Shown here in pieces: positions 25,472 to 41,357 of a DNA stretch of 64,000 nucleotides. Each line of letters begins with the position of its first letter. Within the stretch, counting starts at the first letter, position 1. The notes under the pieces were generated by a model that did not search any database, had not been told where the DNA came from, and saw nothing but the letters and a program-made list of their open reading frames with translations. The translations under genes and the position numbers were made by a program. This DNA comes from Streptomyces durocortorensis (lineage in GTDB: Bacteria; Actinomycetota; Actinomycetes; Streptomycetales; Streptomycetaceae). The stretch is taken from contig NZ_CP134500.1 of NCBI RefSeq assembly GCF_031760065.1, positions 62,001 to 126,000 on the forward strand, written 5' to 3'.

Positions 25472-26308
25472 ATGGCGCGCAGCTCCGCCTACGAGACCGT
25501 GCTCGACGCGGGTCTTTTCACCCCGGACCAGTTGCAGCCCACCGCGGTCGGCCGGCTCGCCTTCCAGGCGGGGACCCGCTGGATGCGCGATCACGTGTGC
25601 AGCCATCGCATGCTGGTGAGCGAGCACCGGGTGGGGTTCGTACTGTGGTCCTACCAGCTGGAGTACGTCCAGCCGCTGCGGTTCCTTGACGCGGACGAGG
25701 CGCTCGTCGAGGTGACCGCGCGCGTCCGCGGCCCGCGCGCCTCGCAGCTGGAGGTCACGATGACGCTCGAAGGGCCGGCCGGAGTCGCGGTGCGCACCCG
25801 GGCCGCGTCCGTACCGCTGGGGCTCAGCGGCGACGCGGCGCTCTCCGGCTCCCCCGTGCCACTGCCCGCCGCGCTCGTCGCCGCCTTCCGCGACGACGAG
25901 ATCGAACGCGCTCCGCACCGGTCGCGGGTCCCCGCCCTGCGGGCCGGTTTCGAGCGCGACGGGCAGCGACTCGCTGTGGATGTCTCGGAGTTCCGTGTGC
26001 ACCGCCATCACTGCGAGGTAGCCGATCAGTGGTACTGGGCCGAGACCCTCGGCTTCGCGGCGGGCGCGCGCGAGGAACTGGTGCGCAGGCACGGCAGGGC
26101 GGTCCCCGAACTGCGCCGGGCGCAGGCCGGGCCGGTCCGCCGGATCGATGTGACCTGGCTGCGGGCCGGACAGCTGTGGGACCTGATGCGGGTGCGCACG
26201 AGCGCCCACCGGACCACTGAGGGGCTCGCCTTCGTCCATGAGCTGGGGCTCGCCGAGGACGAGGGCGGACCCGGCGGTCCGTACGCCGTGGTGGTGGAGC
26301 GAATATGA
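25472..26308 (+). CDS. Double-hotdog acyl-thioester protein (thioesterase/dehydratase-like, 278 aa)
   Basis: ATG 25472 after GGAGGCTAGGG. Two repeats of a hotdog pattern are visible: residues 45-125 (LEYVQPLRFLDADEALVEV, then an Arg-rich strand and VAVRTRAASVPL) and 165-278 (FRVHRHHCEVADQWYWAETLGF, then VRRIDVTWLRAGQLWDLMRV and a final GGPYAVVVERI). Hotdog proteins act on acyl-CoA or acyl-ACP thioesters, as hydrolases, dehydratases or acyl carriers. His-His and Asp in the second repeat could be catalytic. Its end overlaps the ACAD start. Likely edits or releases acyl-ACP intermediates made by this operon. Confidence 0.65.
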   Translation: MARSSAYETVLDAGLFTPDQLQPTAVGRLAFQAGTRWMRDHVCSHRMLVSEHRVGFVLWSYQLEYVQPLRFLDADEALVEVTARVRGPRASQLEVTMTLEGPAGVAVRTRAASVPLGLSGDAALSGSPVPLPAALVAAFRDDEIERAPHRSRVPALRAGFERDGQRLAVDVSEFRVHRHHCEVADQWYWAETLGFAAGAREELVRRHGRAVPELRRAQAGPVRRIDVTWLRAGQLWDLMRVRTSAHRTTEGLAFVHELGLAEDEGGPGGPYAVVVERI

Positions 26309-28047
26309 CCCTCCTGGACGACGGACCGCAGGCCGGGCCCGGGACGGCACCGCCCGTGTTCCGCGCGGCGGAGCGGATCGAGCGGGCGCTCGGCTGCCCC
26401 TTCGATCCGGGCAGCGGGATGTCCCTGGTCGGCGGCGTGCGCGCCGACGAGCTGGAGGCCGAGCCCGTCGCGGCGTACGAGGCCGCTTGGGAGGCCGGGC
26501 TGCACCGGCATCTGGTCCCCGTGTCCGAGGGCGGCCTGCTCACCTCGTTCGAGTCGCTTTCGGCCGTGGTGCGGGCGGTCTCGCGCCGCGATCTGGCGGT
26601 GTCCGTGGGTCTTGGGTCGACGCTCCTGGCCGCGACGCCGGTGTGGATCTGGGGGGACGCCGCTCAGCGGGCGCGGGTGGCCGGTCAGATGCTCGGCCGC
26701 GCCTGGGGCACGGCGGGCATCAGCGAGGAGTCGGCGGGCAGCGATCTGCTCGCCACCACCACCCGCGCCGCCCCGGTCGCGGGCGGATATGTGCTCGACG
26801 GGGAGAAGTGGCTCGTCGGCAACGGGCGGCGCTCCTCGTTCGCCACCGTCCTGGCCGCGTCCGATCCGTCGTACGGACTGTTCCTGCTCGATTTCGACGC
26901 CCTCGGCGGCGACGGGGTGAAGCGCCTCGACAAGGTGCGTACGCACGGTCTGCGCGGCCATGATCTGAGCGGCTTCGCCCTCAGCGGCTGCCGGGTCGGC
27001 GACGAGGCCCTGATCGGGCGGCCGGGGCGTGGCATCGAGATGGTCTCCGGAATGCTCCAGTTCACCCGGACCCTGGTCGGTGCGGGCAGCCTCGGTGCGG
27101 CGGACACCGCACTGCGGATCGCGCTGCGGCACGCCCGCGGGCGCATGCTCTACGGACGTCCGGCGCTCGCCATGGCGCCGGTGCGTTCCCTGCTCGCCGG
27201 TGGCTTCGCCGACCTGCTGGTCGCGGAGTGCACCGAGCTGGCCGCCGCGCGCGGGCTGGATGTGGCGCGGCAGCGGATGGCGCTGTGGTCCGCGGTGGCC
27301 AAGTACGTGGTGCCGGGGCTGTGCGTGGACACGGTGGACGCCTGCGGTCAGGTGCTGAGCGCCCGCGCCCATCTGCGCCAGGGGGTCGCGGGCGGCGCCT
27401 TCCAGAAGCTGCTGCGCGATGTCGCGGTCACCCCCGTGTTCGAGGGCACCGAATTGGTACAGCTCGACACGGTTCGGGCCCAGTTGGCGGGTGCGGCGCG
27501 GCGCCGCGGGGCGCCCGCCGGGCTTCCGCTGTCGCTGCTCTTCGGGTTCGGCGACCCGGCGGGGTCGCCCGCGCCGCGGGAGCTGCGCCCGTCGATCACG
27601 TTCGGGGGCACCGACGAGGTGGTCGGTCTCCTGGACGGGGCGGTCGAGGAGCTGGCCGATGACCGGGAGCTCTTCACCCTGGCCCGGCAGATCCTGACGG
27701 TGCGTGACCAGACCCGGCAGGCGTTCTCGCGGCTCGGCACGGCACGGACGTCCGAGGCGTACGAGACCGCCCGTCGGCACTGCCTGGTGCATGCGGCGGC
27801 CTGCGCTCTGCACACGTGGCACCAGCGCCGCGACACGTTCGGCCACCTGGCCGCCGACCGGGCCTGGCTCTCGCTCGTGCTGCGCCGCATCCTGACGCGT
27901 CTGGGCCTGCCGACGGAGCCCGACCCCGAGGCGGAGGAGGCGCTGGTGCGCCGGCTCGAAGAACTCGACGACGCCGACCAGGCCTTCTCGCTCGTACCGC
28001 TGCGGCTCGCACCGCAGCACCGTGACCCGGCACCCCGGCGGAGCTGA
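26305..28047 (+). CDS. Acyl-CoA dehydrogenase family flavoprotein (580 aa)
   Basis: ATG 26305 overlaps the previous gene (ATGA). ACAD features: AGISEESAGSDL (substrate/flavin loop), VLDGEKWLVGNGRRSSF, LRGHDLSGFALSG, RTLVGAGSLGAADTALRIAL, and ITFGGTDEVVGLLDG near 430. At 580 aa it is longer than classic 380-aa ACADs; the additional C-terminal helices (from about 440) are typical of ACADs from natural-product clusters. It should oxidise an acyl thioester to its 2,3-enoyl (or further) form with FAD. With the second ACAD 300 bp downstream, a diene or other polyunsaturated chain is likely. Confidence 0.85.
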   Translation: MTLLDDGPQAGPGTAPPVFRAAERIERALGCPFDPGSGMSLVGGVRADELEAEPVAAYEAAWEAGLHRHLVPVSEGGLLTSFESLSAVVRAVSRRDLAVSVGLGSTLLAATPVWIWGDAAQRARVAGQMLGRAWGTAGISEESAGSDLLATTTRAAPVAGGYVLDGEKWLVGNGRRSSFATVLAASDPSYGLFLLDFDALGGDGVKRLDKVRTHGLRGHDLSGFALSGCRVGDEALIGRPGRGIEMVSGMLQFTRTLVGAGSLGAADTALRIALRHARGRMLYGRPALAMAPVRSLLAGGFADLLVAECTELAAARGLDVARQRMALWSAVAKYVVPGLCVDTVDACGQVLSARAHLRQGVAGGAFQKLLRDVAVTPVFEGTELVQLDTVRAQLAGAARRRGAPAGLPLSLLFGFGDPAGSPAPRELRPSITFGGTDEVVGLLDGAVEELADDRELFTLARQILTVRDQTRQAFSRLGTARTSEAYETARRHCLVHAAACALHTWHQRRDTFGHLAADRAWLSLVLRRILTRLGLPTEPDPEAEEALVRRLEELDDADQAFSLVPLRLAPQHRDPAPRRS

Positions 28048-28359
28048 GTGCCGCCCCGATCCCACCAGGAGTACGCCATCACCACCGCACACCTCGACCG
28101 TCCGGACGCCGCCCCCGAGCCCCTGACCGGCTGGCTTTCCTCCCTCATCACGGAGCTGCTCGGCCTCGACGGGCAGCTGCCCGCCGATCAGCCGCTCGGT
28201 GAGATCGGCATCGACTCGCTCACCGCCGCACAGCTCTCGGTCGAGGTCGAGGAGCGCACCGGCGCGTATGTGGCACTTGAGCGCTTCCTCGGCGACGAGA
28301 CCCTCGACGATCTGGTCGCGTCGGTGGCCGACGGCGTGACCCCCCGGGCGTCGGCGTGA
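28048..28359 (+). CDS. Free-standing acyl carrier protein (103 aa)
   Basis: GTG 28048 follows the ACAD stop directly, with GGCGGAG before it. Residues 25-95 form the carrier helix bundle, with GEIGIDSLTAAQLSVEVEE and Ser57 as the phosphopantetheine site. The N-terminal 20 residues are flexible. It lies between two ACAD genes in a FAAL operon and is the best candidate carrier for the chain activated by the FAAL at 23428. It ends in GTGA overlap with the next gene. Confidence 0.93.
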   Translation: MPPRSHQEYAITTAHLDRPDAAPEPLTGWLSSLITELLGLDGQLPADQPLGEIGIDSLTAAQLSVEVEERTGAYVALERFLGDETLDDLVASVADGVTPRASA

Positions 28360-30674
28360 CGGCCCGGCCCCGTGCGGCCGACGTGATGAACCGGGCGGGC
28401 GCATCACGCCCCGGCCGGGGGCATCCCACGCTCGACGCGGAGGTGGAGCACGTCCGGCGCGAGGCCCGGCACAGGTTCGCCCGTTTCGTCCTCGACTCCG
28501 CCAACCCGGGCTCGTACTTCCGCAACCAGGCGCGGCGGCCCCTGGACAGAGGGGTGTTCGAGGAGGCGGGCGGCCTCGGTCTGATGCGGTTCTCGCTGCC
28601 CGTCGAGGCCGGGGGCGAGGGGCGGGACAAGCTCGCCTGGGGTGTGGTGGTGGAGGAGATCGCCCGGCTCTCGCGCGATCCCGGCTTCGCGGTGCTGCTC
28701 GACATCAGCGTCGAGATCACCGAGCTCATCATCTCCAGCGGCACACCGGAGCTGATCGAGCGCTACGTCCCCGATCTCCTGGCGGGCCGCCGCTTCGCGG
28801 TGCAGGGCGCCTACGAGAACCGGGACCCTTACGACTTCACGACCACGGCCCGTCTGGAGGACGGGGTCTGGGTCCTCAACGGTGCCAAGCGCTTCCTCGC
28901 CGGGGCGGCCTTCGCCGATCTGTTCGTCCTGTTCGTGCGTGACGAGGCGTCCAACGACATGCTCGCCTTCGTGGTCGAGAAGGACGATCCGGGTGTGGCA
29001 CCGGTTCCCATGGACACCATGGGCCTGCACACGATGGGCCTGGGCCAGGTGCTCCTGCACGACGTACGGCTGCCGCCGTGGCGGCTCCTGTGGCGCGCCG
29101 ACGCGTTGAGCGAGCTCAACACGTACGCGCGGATCCGCCGGACGATGAGTGCGTGCGGTGTGCTCGGCGCCCTGGACGCGGTCGTCGACCAGTGTGTGGA
29201 CGCGCTGGCCGGGCGCAGGCGCGGCGGGCGGCCGGTCCTCGACCACACCAATGTGGAGCGTTCGGTCGGTGAGATGCGCATGCTGCTGCAGAGCGCCCGG
29301 GCGAGCGTCTACCGTGCCCTGGACGGCACCCGTTCGGCGGACCGTGACCCGTACTTCGACGAGCTCGCCACCGTCGCCAAGCACCAGGCCGCCGAAAGCG
29401 CTCTGCACGTGGGCCGGTTGGTGATGGGGTTGCAGGGCGGTGAGGCGTACATGGCCACGTTCCCCTGGGAGCGTTTCATGCGCGACATCCTCGGGCTGGT
29501 CTCCGGTCAGGGCTCCCAGGAGACGCTTCTCATCCAGCTGGGCCAGCGCTCGATCGTCGGCCGCGAGGGCAGGCAGGTGCGCGAGGACGCCGCCGAGCGC
29601 TCCGTCGCCGGGCTCGCCGATTCCTGGTGGGCGATGCACGCCGTGGCGGCGAGTGGCGGTGCGGACGGGTTCGCGGGCCCCGTGGCCGAGGTGGTGTCGG
29701 CGGCCGGGCTCGACCCGGTCGGGCAGGCGTCGCGCGAGGAGGCGGCGGCGCTGCTCGGTCGTGCTCACGCTCTGTGGGCGGCCGTCTGCGCGGGTGCCGC
29801 GCCCGACGCGCTGCCGCAGGGTCCCGCGGGTCCGGCGGAGGGGCCGTTCGCGCGGCATGCGACGAGGGCATGGGCGCTGCTGGCGTGTGCTGTCGCGGAG
29901 CGGACCGGGCTGCTCGCCCGGCTCCTCGCACCCCGCACGGTGAAGGAGGCCGCCGGGGAACTGCCCGTGGTCCTGGCCGAAGGGCTGCTGGAGGTTCTGG
30001 TGGACGCCGGGGTGGTGCGGCGCGACGGAGAGGGCCGCTACGCGGTCGACGAGGGCCTGGAGCGCGTGCTCATCGGCGGTCCGCGGTCCGCCGCGTTCGC
30101 CGCGCGGCTGCGGCGGGCGGTGACCGGGGGCGCCCGGCTGATGTCCCCGGCGGGGGTCCTGGGGCGGGAGTCGGCGCCCGGTTGCGGGGACGAAGCGGCG
30201 GCCCTGGTGGACGCGTTGGTCCACTCCCTGCTGGGGCGGCTGGAGGGTTTGCCCGGGGTGCTGGAGCGGCCGGGCGCGGCGGTCGGGTGTGCGGCCGGTG
30301 ACGGTGGCCTGACCGCGGCCGCACTGTCCCGGCACGTCCCCGGTGTTCCGGTGCTCGGCGTGGAGGAGGCCGACCGGCTCGCTCTCGTCTGGCTCCCGGT
30401 CGCCGGACTGCCGGGCGAGGAGCTGCGCCGGGCGGTCGTCTCGGCCGCGGCCGCGCTGGTGTCCGGCGGGTGGGTCGTACTGCCCTGTCCGCTTCCTCCG
30501 AAGCGCCCCCTGGGGGCGGCGGTGGTGCGCCTCGGCCTTGCCGTGGCCGGTGGCGCCGTGCTCGCGGACGGCGAGGTCGAGAGGTTGCTGCGGGCGGCGG
30601 GGCTGAGCCATGTGCGGACGGCCTGGGAGGACCCGGCCCTCGGTATCCGGCTGGTCGCGGCCCGGCGCCCTTAG
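28356..30674 (+). CDS. Acyl-CoA dehydrogenase fused to a degenerate methyltransferase-like domain (772 aa)
   Basis: GTG 28356 overlaps the ACP stop. Residues 30-410 are a full ACAD: VVEEIARLSRDPGFA, AVQGAYENRDPYDFTTTAR, LNGAKRFLAGAAFADL, MGLHTMGLGQVLLHDVRLP, RRTMSACGVLGALDAVVDQ and the late GLQGGEAYMATFPWERFMRD. Residues 430-772 look different: a winged-helix stretch (LLARLLAPRTVKEAAGELP, then VLVDAGVVRRDGEGRYAVDEGL) like the dimerisation domain of O-methyltransferases, then a Rossmann-like part (AVGCAAGDGGLTAAALS, LVSGGWVVLP). The usual SAM-binding DxGxGxG is replaced by VGCAAGDGG, so methyl transfer may be lost. This fusion is unfamiliar to me. Confidence 0.85.
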   Translation: MTARPRAADVMNRAGASRPGRGHPTLDAEVEHVRREARHRFARFVLDSANPGSYFRNQARRPLDRGVFEEAGGLGLMRFSLPVEAGGEGRDKLAWGVVVEEIARLSRDPGFAVLLDISVEITELIISSGTPELIERYVPDLLAGRRFAVQGAYENRDPYDFTTTARLEDGVWVLNGAKRFLAGAAFADLFVLFVRDEASNDMLAFVVEKDDPGVAPVPMDTMGLHTMGLGQVLLHDVRLPPWRLLWRADALSELNTYARIRRTMSACGVLGALDAVVDQCVDALAGRRRGGRPVLDHTNVERSVGEMRMLLQSARASVYRALDGTRSADRDPYFDELATVAKHQAAESALHVGRLVMGLQGGEAYMATFPWERFMRDILGLVSGQGSQETLLIQLGQRSIVGREGRQVREDAAERSVAGLADSWWAMHAVAASGGADGFAGPVAEVVSAAGLDPVGQASREEAAALLGRAHALWAAVCAGAAPDALPQGPAGPAEGPFARHATRAWALLACAVAERTGLLARLLAPRTVKEAAGELPVVLAEGLLEVLVDAGVVRRDGEGRYAVDEGLERVLIGGPRSAAFAARLRRAVTGGARLMSPAGVLGRESAPGCGDEAAALVDALVHSLLGRLEGLPGVLERPGAAVGCAAGDGGLTAAALSRHVPGVPVLGVEEADRLALVWLPVAGLPGEELRRAVVSAAAALVSGGWVVLPCPLPPKRPLGAAVVRLGLAVAGGAVLADGEVERLLRAAGLSHVRTAWEDPALGIRLVAARRP

Positions 30675-30681
30675 GGCACCA

Positions 30682-30715
30682 GGCCCCGGGCCGCCGCCGG
30701 AGGCGGCCCGGGGCC
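30682..30715. terminator. Bidirectional terminator hairpin
   Basis: GGCCCCGGGCCGCC (30682-30695) and GGCGGCCCGGGGCC (30702-30715) pair perfectly over 14 bp around a 6-base loop, between convergent operons ending at 30674 and 30727. Confidence 0.85.
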
Positions 30716-30726
30716 GGACCGCTGTC

Positions 30727-31161
30727 TCAGTCCCGGCCGAAGAGCGTCGAGGAGAAGTACTCGGTGTCGAAGTACTCGCGCATGCTCCGGATCTGCCCGT
30801 CCCTGACGGTGAACTGGGCGCTGATGGGCAGGACGTAGGGGGCGCCGCCCCGTGTCGTGGCTCGCGTGACGCACTCCACGGCGACCTCCTCGCCCTCGGC
30901 GATCACGTGGTGGACGTCGACCGTGTAGTCGGCCGTCGGGTCGAAGAGTTCGCCCATGGGGATGAGGAACTTCCCGGCGATCTCCGCGAGTCCGGTCCAG
31001 GTTCCCGCTACCGGGTGGCTGCCGGGTATGCGGTAGACGGCATCGGGGGCGACCAGTTCGCCGATCGCCTCGGCGTCACGGTCCCGCAGGGCCTGGAGGT
31101 AGCGGTGCACCACGCTCTTGGCGTCACGGTGTGCCTCGGCGCGGATGGCGGTGGTGGTCAT
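30727..31161 (-). CDS. SnoaL/NTF2-like protein (144 aa)
   Basis: ATG 31161 behind GGAGAGACG. The size and pattern fit a SnoaL-type alpha+beta barrel: N-terminal helix VVHRYLQALRDRDAEAIGELVAPDAVYRIPGSHPVAGTWTG-like region (positions 18-60), central strands with EVAVECVTRAT, and a late DGQIRSMREYFDT. Family members include polyketide cyclases, hydroxylases and isomerases acting in one small pocket. It is the last gene of the MFS-NRPS-monooxygenase operon, so it likely modifies the peptide or its aryl part. No specific reaction can be assigned. Confidence 0.82.
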   Translation of the reverse strand: MTTTAIRAEAHRDAKSVVHRYLQALRDRDAEAIGELVAPDAVYRIPGSHPVAGTWTGLAEIAGKFLIPMGELFDPTADYTVDVHHVIAEGEEVAVECVTRATTRGGAPYVLPISAQFTVRDGQIRSMREYFDTEYFSSTLFGRD

Positions 31162-31171
31162 CGTCTCTCCT

Positions 31172-32356
31172 TCAGTTCGCCGGTGCGTCGTCGAGCAGCC
31201 GGGGCGTCAGGGCCCGCTGGAAGGGCTTGAACAGGACGGATTGCGGTGCGTGGCGCAGGTAGGCGTCACGTACGGCGCGCAGCACGGGGTTCTCCAGTTG
31301 TTCGAAGCCGCCGAACCGGCGGGAGACCTCGACCATTTCCCGGGTCCGCTCGCGCCGCAGGTTCTCGTAGCGGCGCAGCGCCGCGAGGGTGTCCGTCCCG
31401 GCGGCCAGGCACTGCGCGAGCACCACGGCGTCCTCGATGGCCGTGCTGCCGCCCTGTCCGAGGCTGGGCAGCATCGGGTGGGCGGCGTCGCCGAGGAGGG
31501 TCACCGGGCCCTCTCCCCACTGCTCCAGGAAGGGGCGGTCCTGGGCGGGTACGGCGACGATGTCCTCGACGGGGGTGGTCGCGATGGCCTCGCACACCTC
31601 GTCCGCCCACCCCGTGTAGGCACGGACGATCCGGTCCTTGTCGCCGTCCCAGCGGCGGGCCTCGTCGGCGGGCATGTTCAGCGTGCCCCACCAGTAGGCG
31701 CGGCCCTGGCCGACGTCGTGGATGCCGAAGCGCTTTCCGAGGCCCCAGTAGTGGGCGTTGAACCCCTGGGTGATCTTCGGGTGGGCGAAGGGGGTGACGG
31801 AGAGCCAGCAGAGGAATCCGCCGTACCGCGGGCCGCTGTCGTCGGCGGTGCGTCGGCGGCGGACGGCGGAGTTGATGCCGTCGGCGCCGATCAGGATGTC
31901 GCCGGTGTCCTCGCGGCCGTCCTCGAAGCGGACCCGGACGCCGTCCCCGGTGATCTCGTAGTCGGTGGCGGCCGCACCGAGCGAGACGGGCAGTCCGCCC
32001 AGTGCGTCGAGCAGGGCGGCCTGGAGGTCGCCCCGGTACATCGCCACGCTGGGCGCGCCGAGGCGGTCGCCCGCGGTCTCGACGGGCAGGGACCGCAGGG
32101 TGCGGCCCTTGTCGGTCATGATCTCGGTGTGCAGGATCGTCTGGCCGCGCTTCTCCAGCCCGAGGTCGATGCCGAGAGCCCGCAGGGCGGCCACGGCGTT
32201 GCTCATCACGGAGATGCCGAATCCGGCGGGGCGCAGGTCGGGGGCCCGTTCGTGGACCGCCACGTCGATGCCGACGCGGCGCAGGGCCACGGCCGTCGCC
32301 AGGCCTCCGATGCCGGCTCCGATCACGATGGCCCGGGGGCGGGTGCGCTGTGACAC
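31172..32356 (-). CDS. FAD-dependent monooxygenase, PHBH type (394 aa)
   Basis: GTG 32356 directly follows the NRPS stop at 32358, with AAGGG before it. FAD motifs: IVIGAGIGGLATAVAL (GxGxxG), LIGADGINSAVR (DG motif) and LLGDAAHPMLPSLGQGGSTAIEDA (ribityl-binding GD). Such enzymes hydroxylate aromatic or activated carbons with NAD(P)H. Given the 4-hydroxyphenylglycine genes nearby, an aryl ring is one possible substrate, but a tailoring role on the NRPS product fits the operon equally. Confidence 0.9.
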   Translation of the reverse strand: MSQRTRPRAIVIGAGIGGLATAVALRRVGIDVAVHERAPDLRPAGFGISVMSNAVAALRALGIDLGLEKRGQTILHTEIMTDKGRTLRSLPVETAGDRLGAPSVAMYRGDLQAALLDALGGLPVSLGAAATDYEITGDGVRVRFEDGREDTGDILIGADGINSAVRRRRTADDSGPRYGGFLCWLSVTPFAHPKITQGFNAHYWGLGKRFGIHDVGQGRAYWWGTLNMPADEARRWDGDKDRIVRAYTGWADEVCEAIATTPVEDIVAVPAQDRPFLEQWGEGPVTLLGDAAHPMLPSLGQGGSTAIEDAVVLAQCLAAGTDTLAALRRYENLRRERTREMVEVSRRFGGFEQLENPVLRAVRDAYLRHAPQSVLFKPFQRALTPRLLDDAPAN

Positions 32357-32357
32357 G

Positions 32358-39635
<7,278 letters not shown>

Positions 39636-39652
39636 GTTCTCAGCGCTGATGA

Positions 39653-39670
39653 GCTTGTCCGTTCGTGAGC
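39653..39670. promoter_or_regulatory. TetR-type operator, site D (half strength)
   Basis: GCTTGTCCGTTCGTGAGC sits 18 bp upstream of the NRPS start. On the minus strand it contains CACGAACGGAC, an 11-base stretch identical to site A; the outer arms are imperfect. It may control an internal promoter in the MFS-NRPS operon. Confidence 0.5.
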
Positions 39671-39733
39671 GGGTGCCCTGCCGGGCACACCGAAGGCGTC
39701 CGGGCGCGGATCGGCCCGGTCCTCGGACAGGCC

Positions 39734-41185
39734 CTAGGAGGCCTGGCTGCCTCGTGGGCGGAACACCGGGGCGACCGCGGCGGCGGCCACGGCTCCGATG
39801 GCGCAGGCGAGGAAGACCTGCAGATACCCCTCGGCATCGAGGACGTTGTGGCGTTCGATGATGGCGGCGAGGGCGGCGATGCCGAGGGCTCCGCCGACCT
39901 GGCGCGTCGTCATGAGCAGGCCGGTGCCGGAGGCGAAGCGCTGCGGCTGGAGCGAGGCGGTGGCCGCGTTGGAGATGGCGGTCAGCGCGGCGCCGATGCC
40001 GAGGCCGGCGACGATGCCGATGGGGAGCCAGAGCGCCAGGTAGGCGCGCTCGGCGTCGAGGAGCAGGTACATCGCGGCGCACGAGGCGCCGAAGAGCGTG
40101 GAGCCCACGGCGAGCGCGGCCCACTGGGCGCGGGGGCCGACCCGGCGTCCCACCACGATGGCGCCGACGGCGGCGCTGAAGGCTCCGGGGGTGACCGCCA
40201 GGCCCGCCTTGAGCTCCGAGTAGCCCCAGACGGCGTTGAGGAAGAGGAGGGTGCTGAGGAGGTAGGCGTACATGGCCGCGCCGAAGAGCAGCGAGGAGAC
40301 GTTGGTGGCGGCGAAGACGCGGTTGCGCCACAGGTCCCACTCGATGGCGGGTGCGGGGTGGCGCCTGGAGAGCAGCAGTGCGGTCACGACGAGCACGGCG
40401 CCGCCGGTCATCAGGGCGAGGACCCTGCCGCTGCCCCAGCCCCATTCCGTTCCCTGGGTGACGCCGAAGACGACGCCGCCGATGCCGAGGGCGAGGGCGA
40501 GGGTGCCCACCGGGTCGGGGTAGCGGCGGCCGCTCGGTGTATCGGCCGCGAGCCGGGCCGCGATCACGACGATGGCCAGGCCGATCGGCAGGTTGATCAG
40601 GAAGACGCTGCGCCAGCCCCATACGTCCACGAGCAGCCCGCCGAGGCTCGGTCCCACGGCAGCGGCCATGCTGCCGACCGCTCCCCAGACCCCGACGGCG
40701 ATCTGGCGGCGGGCCGGGGGGGTGTGCTGGAGCACCAGTCCGAGTGCGGAGGGGATCATCCCTGCGGCCGCCACTCCTTGCAGGGCGCGGGCGGCGACGA
40801 GCATCGGCACGTCGACGGCGAGGCCGCTCAGTACCGAGGCGAGGGTGAACAGGGCTGTGGACCAGAGGAAGAGCTTCTTGCGTCCGATGACGTCGGCGAC
40901 CCGGCCCGCGACGGCGAGCAGCGCGGCGAACACCACGGTGTAGGAGGTGACGACCCAGGTCAGCTGGGACAGGGAGGCGTCGGGGAAGTCGACGCGCAGG
41001 TCGGAGAAGGCGATGTTCACGACCGTGGTGTCCAGCACCGCGAGGAAGGTCGCGCCGGAGGCGACGAACAGTGCCAGCTTCGCGGCGGGTGAGGCACCCG
41101 AGGAGCCCTGCGGCCGCTGCCCGTCGGCCGGTGCCGCGTCGTCCGCCGGGTTCGCCCCGGCCGACTGCGGTGAAGCGGTGGTCAT
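39734..41185 (-). CDS. MFS drug exporter, DHA2 (EmrB/QacA) type (483 aa)
   Basis: ATG 41185 with GAAGGGG before it. About 14 hydrophobic segments follow a 35-residue polar N-terminus. Family motifs: LAVLDTTVVNIAFSDL in TM1 (motif D1), GRVADVIGRKKLF in loop 2-3 (motif A), and GVWGAVGSMAAAVGPSLGGLL (motif C of antiporters). It should export the product with proton antiport and give self-resistance. First gene of the NRPS operon and downstream of site E, so export is induced together with synthesis. Confidence 0.92.
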   Translation of the reverse strand: MTTASPQSAGANPADDAAPADGQRPQGSSGASPAAKLALFVASGATFLAVLDTTVVNIAFSDLRVDFPDASLSQLTWVVTSYTVVFAALLAVAGRVADVIGRKKLFLWSTALFTLASVLSGLAVDVPMLVAARALQGVAAAGMIPSALGLVLQHTPPARRQIAVGVWGAVGSMAAAVGPSLGGLLVDVWGWRSVFLINLPIGLAIVVIAARLAADTPSGRRYPDPVGTLALALGIGGVVFGVTQGTEWGWGSGRVLALMTGGAVLVVTALLLSRRHPAPAIEWDLWRNRVFAATNVSSLLFGAAMYAYLLSTLLFLNAVWGYSELKAGLAVTPGAFSAAVGAIVVGRRVGPRAQWAALAVGSTLFGASCAAMYLLLDAERAYLALWLPIGIVAGLGIGAALTAISNAATASLQPQRFASGTGLLMTTRQVGGALGIAALAAIIERHNVLDAEGYLQVFLACAIGAVAAAAVAPVFRPRGSQAS

Positions 41186-41235
41186 GCGTAGCCCCTTCGT
41201 CAGTGGGTCCACGGCTTGGACCCGGGGATGAATAT

Positions 41236-41252
41236 AAACGATCGTGCGTGCA
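41236..41252. promoter_or_regulatory. TetR-type operator, site E (half palindrome)
   Basis: On the minus strand, GCACGCACGATCGTTTATATT: the first arm and core GCACGATCGTT match other sites, the second arm is replaced by an AT-rich TTTATATT that could be the -10 of the MFS-NRPS operon (start 41185). Confidence 0.55.
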
Positions 41253-41357
41253 TTTAAAGGGGCGAGCGAGGGGCAGGTCCGTGGTGCGCGGGTGTTGATG
41301 GGGCTCCCTCCCCCGGCGAGGACAGACCGCCCTCACCGGGGGGGGGCGAGCGCCTGT

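Noticed and set aside
39636..41336. An open frame extending the NRPS upstream through the MFS gene
   Set aside because: It is Arg/Pro-rich, lacks any domain, and lies over a convincing 14-segment transporter in another frame; the NRPS domain begins at MQLSPYQRDIW.
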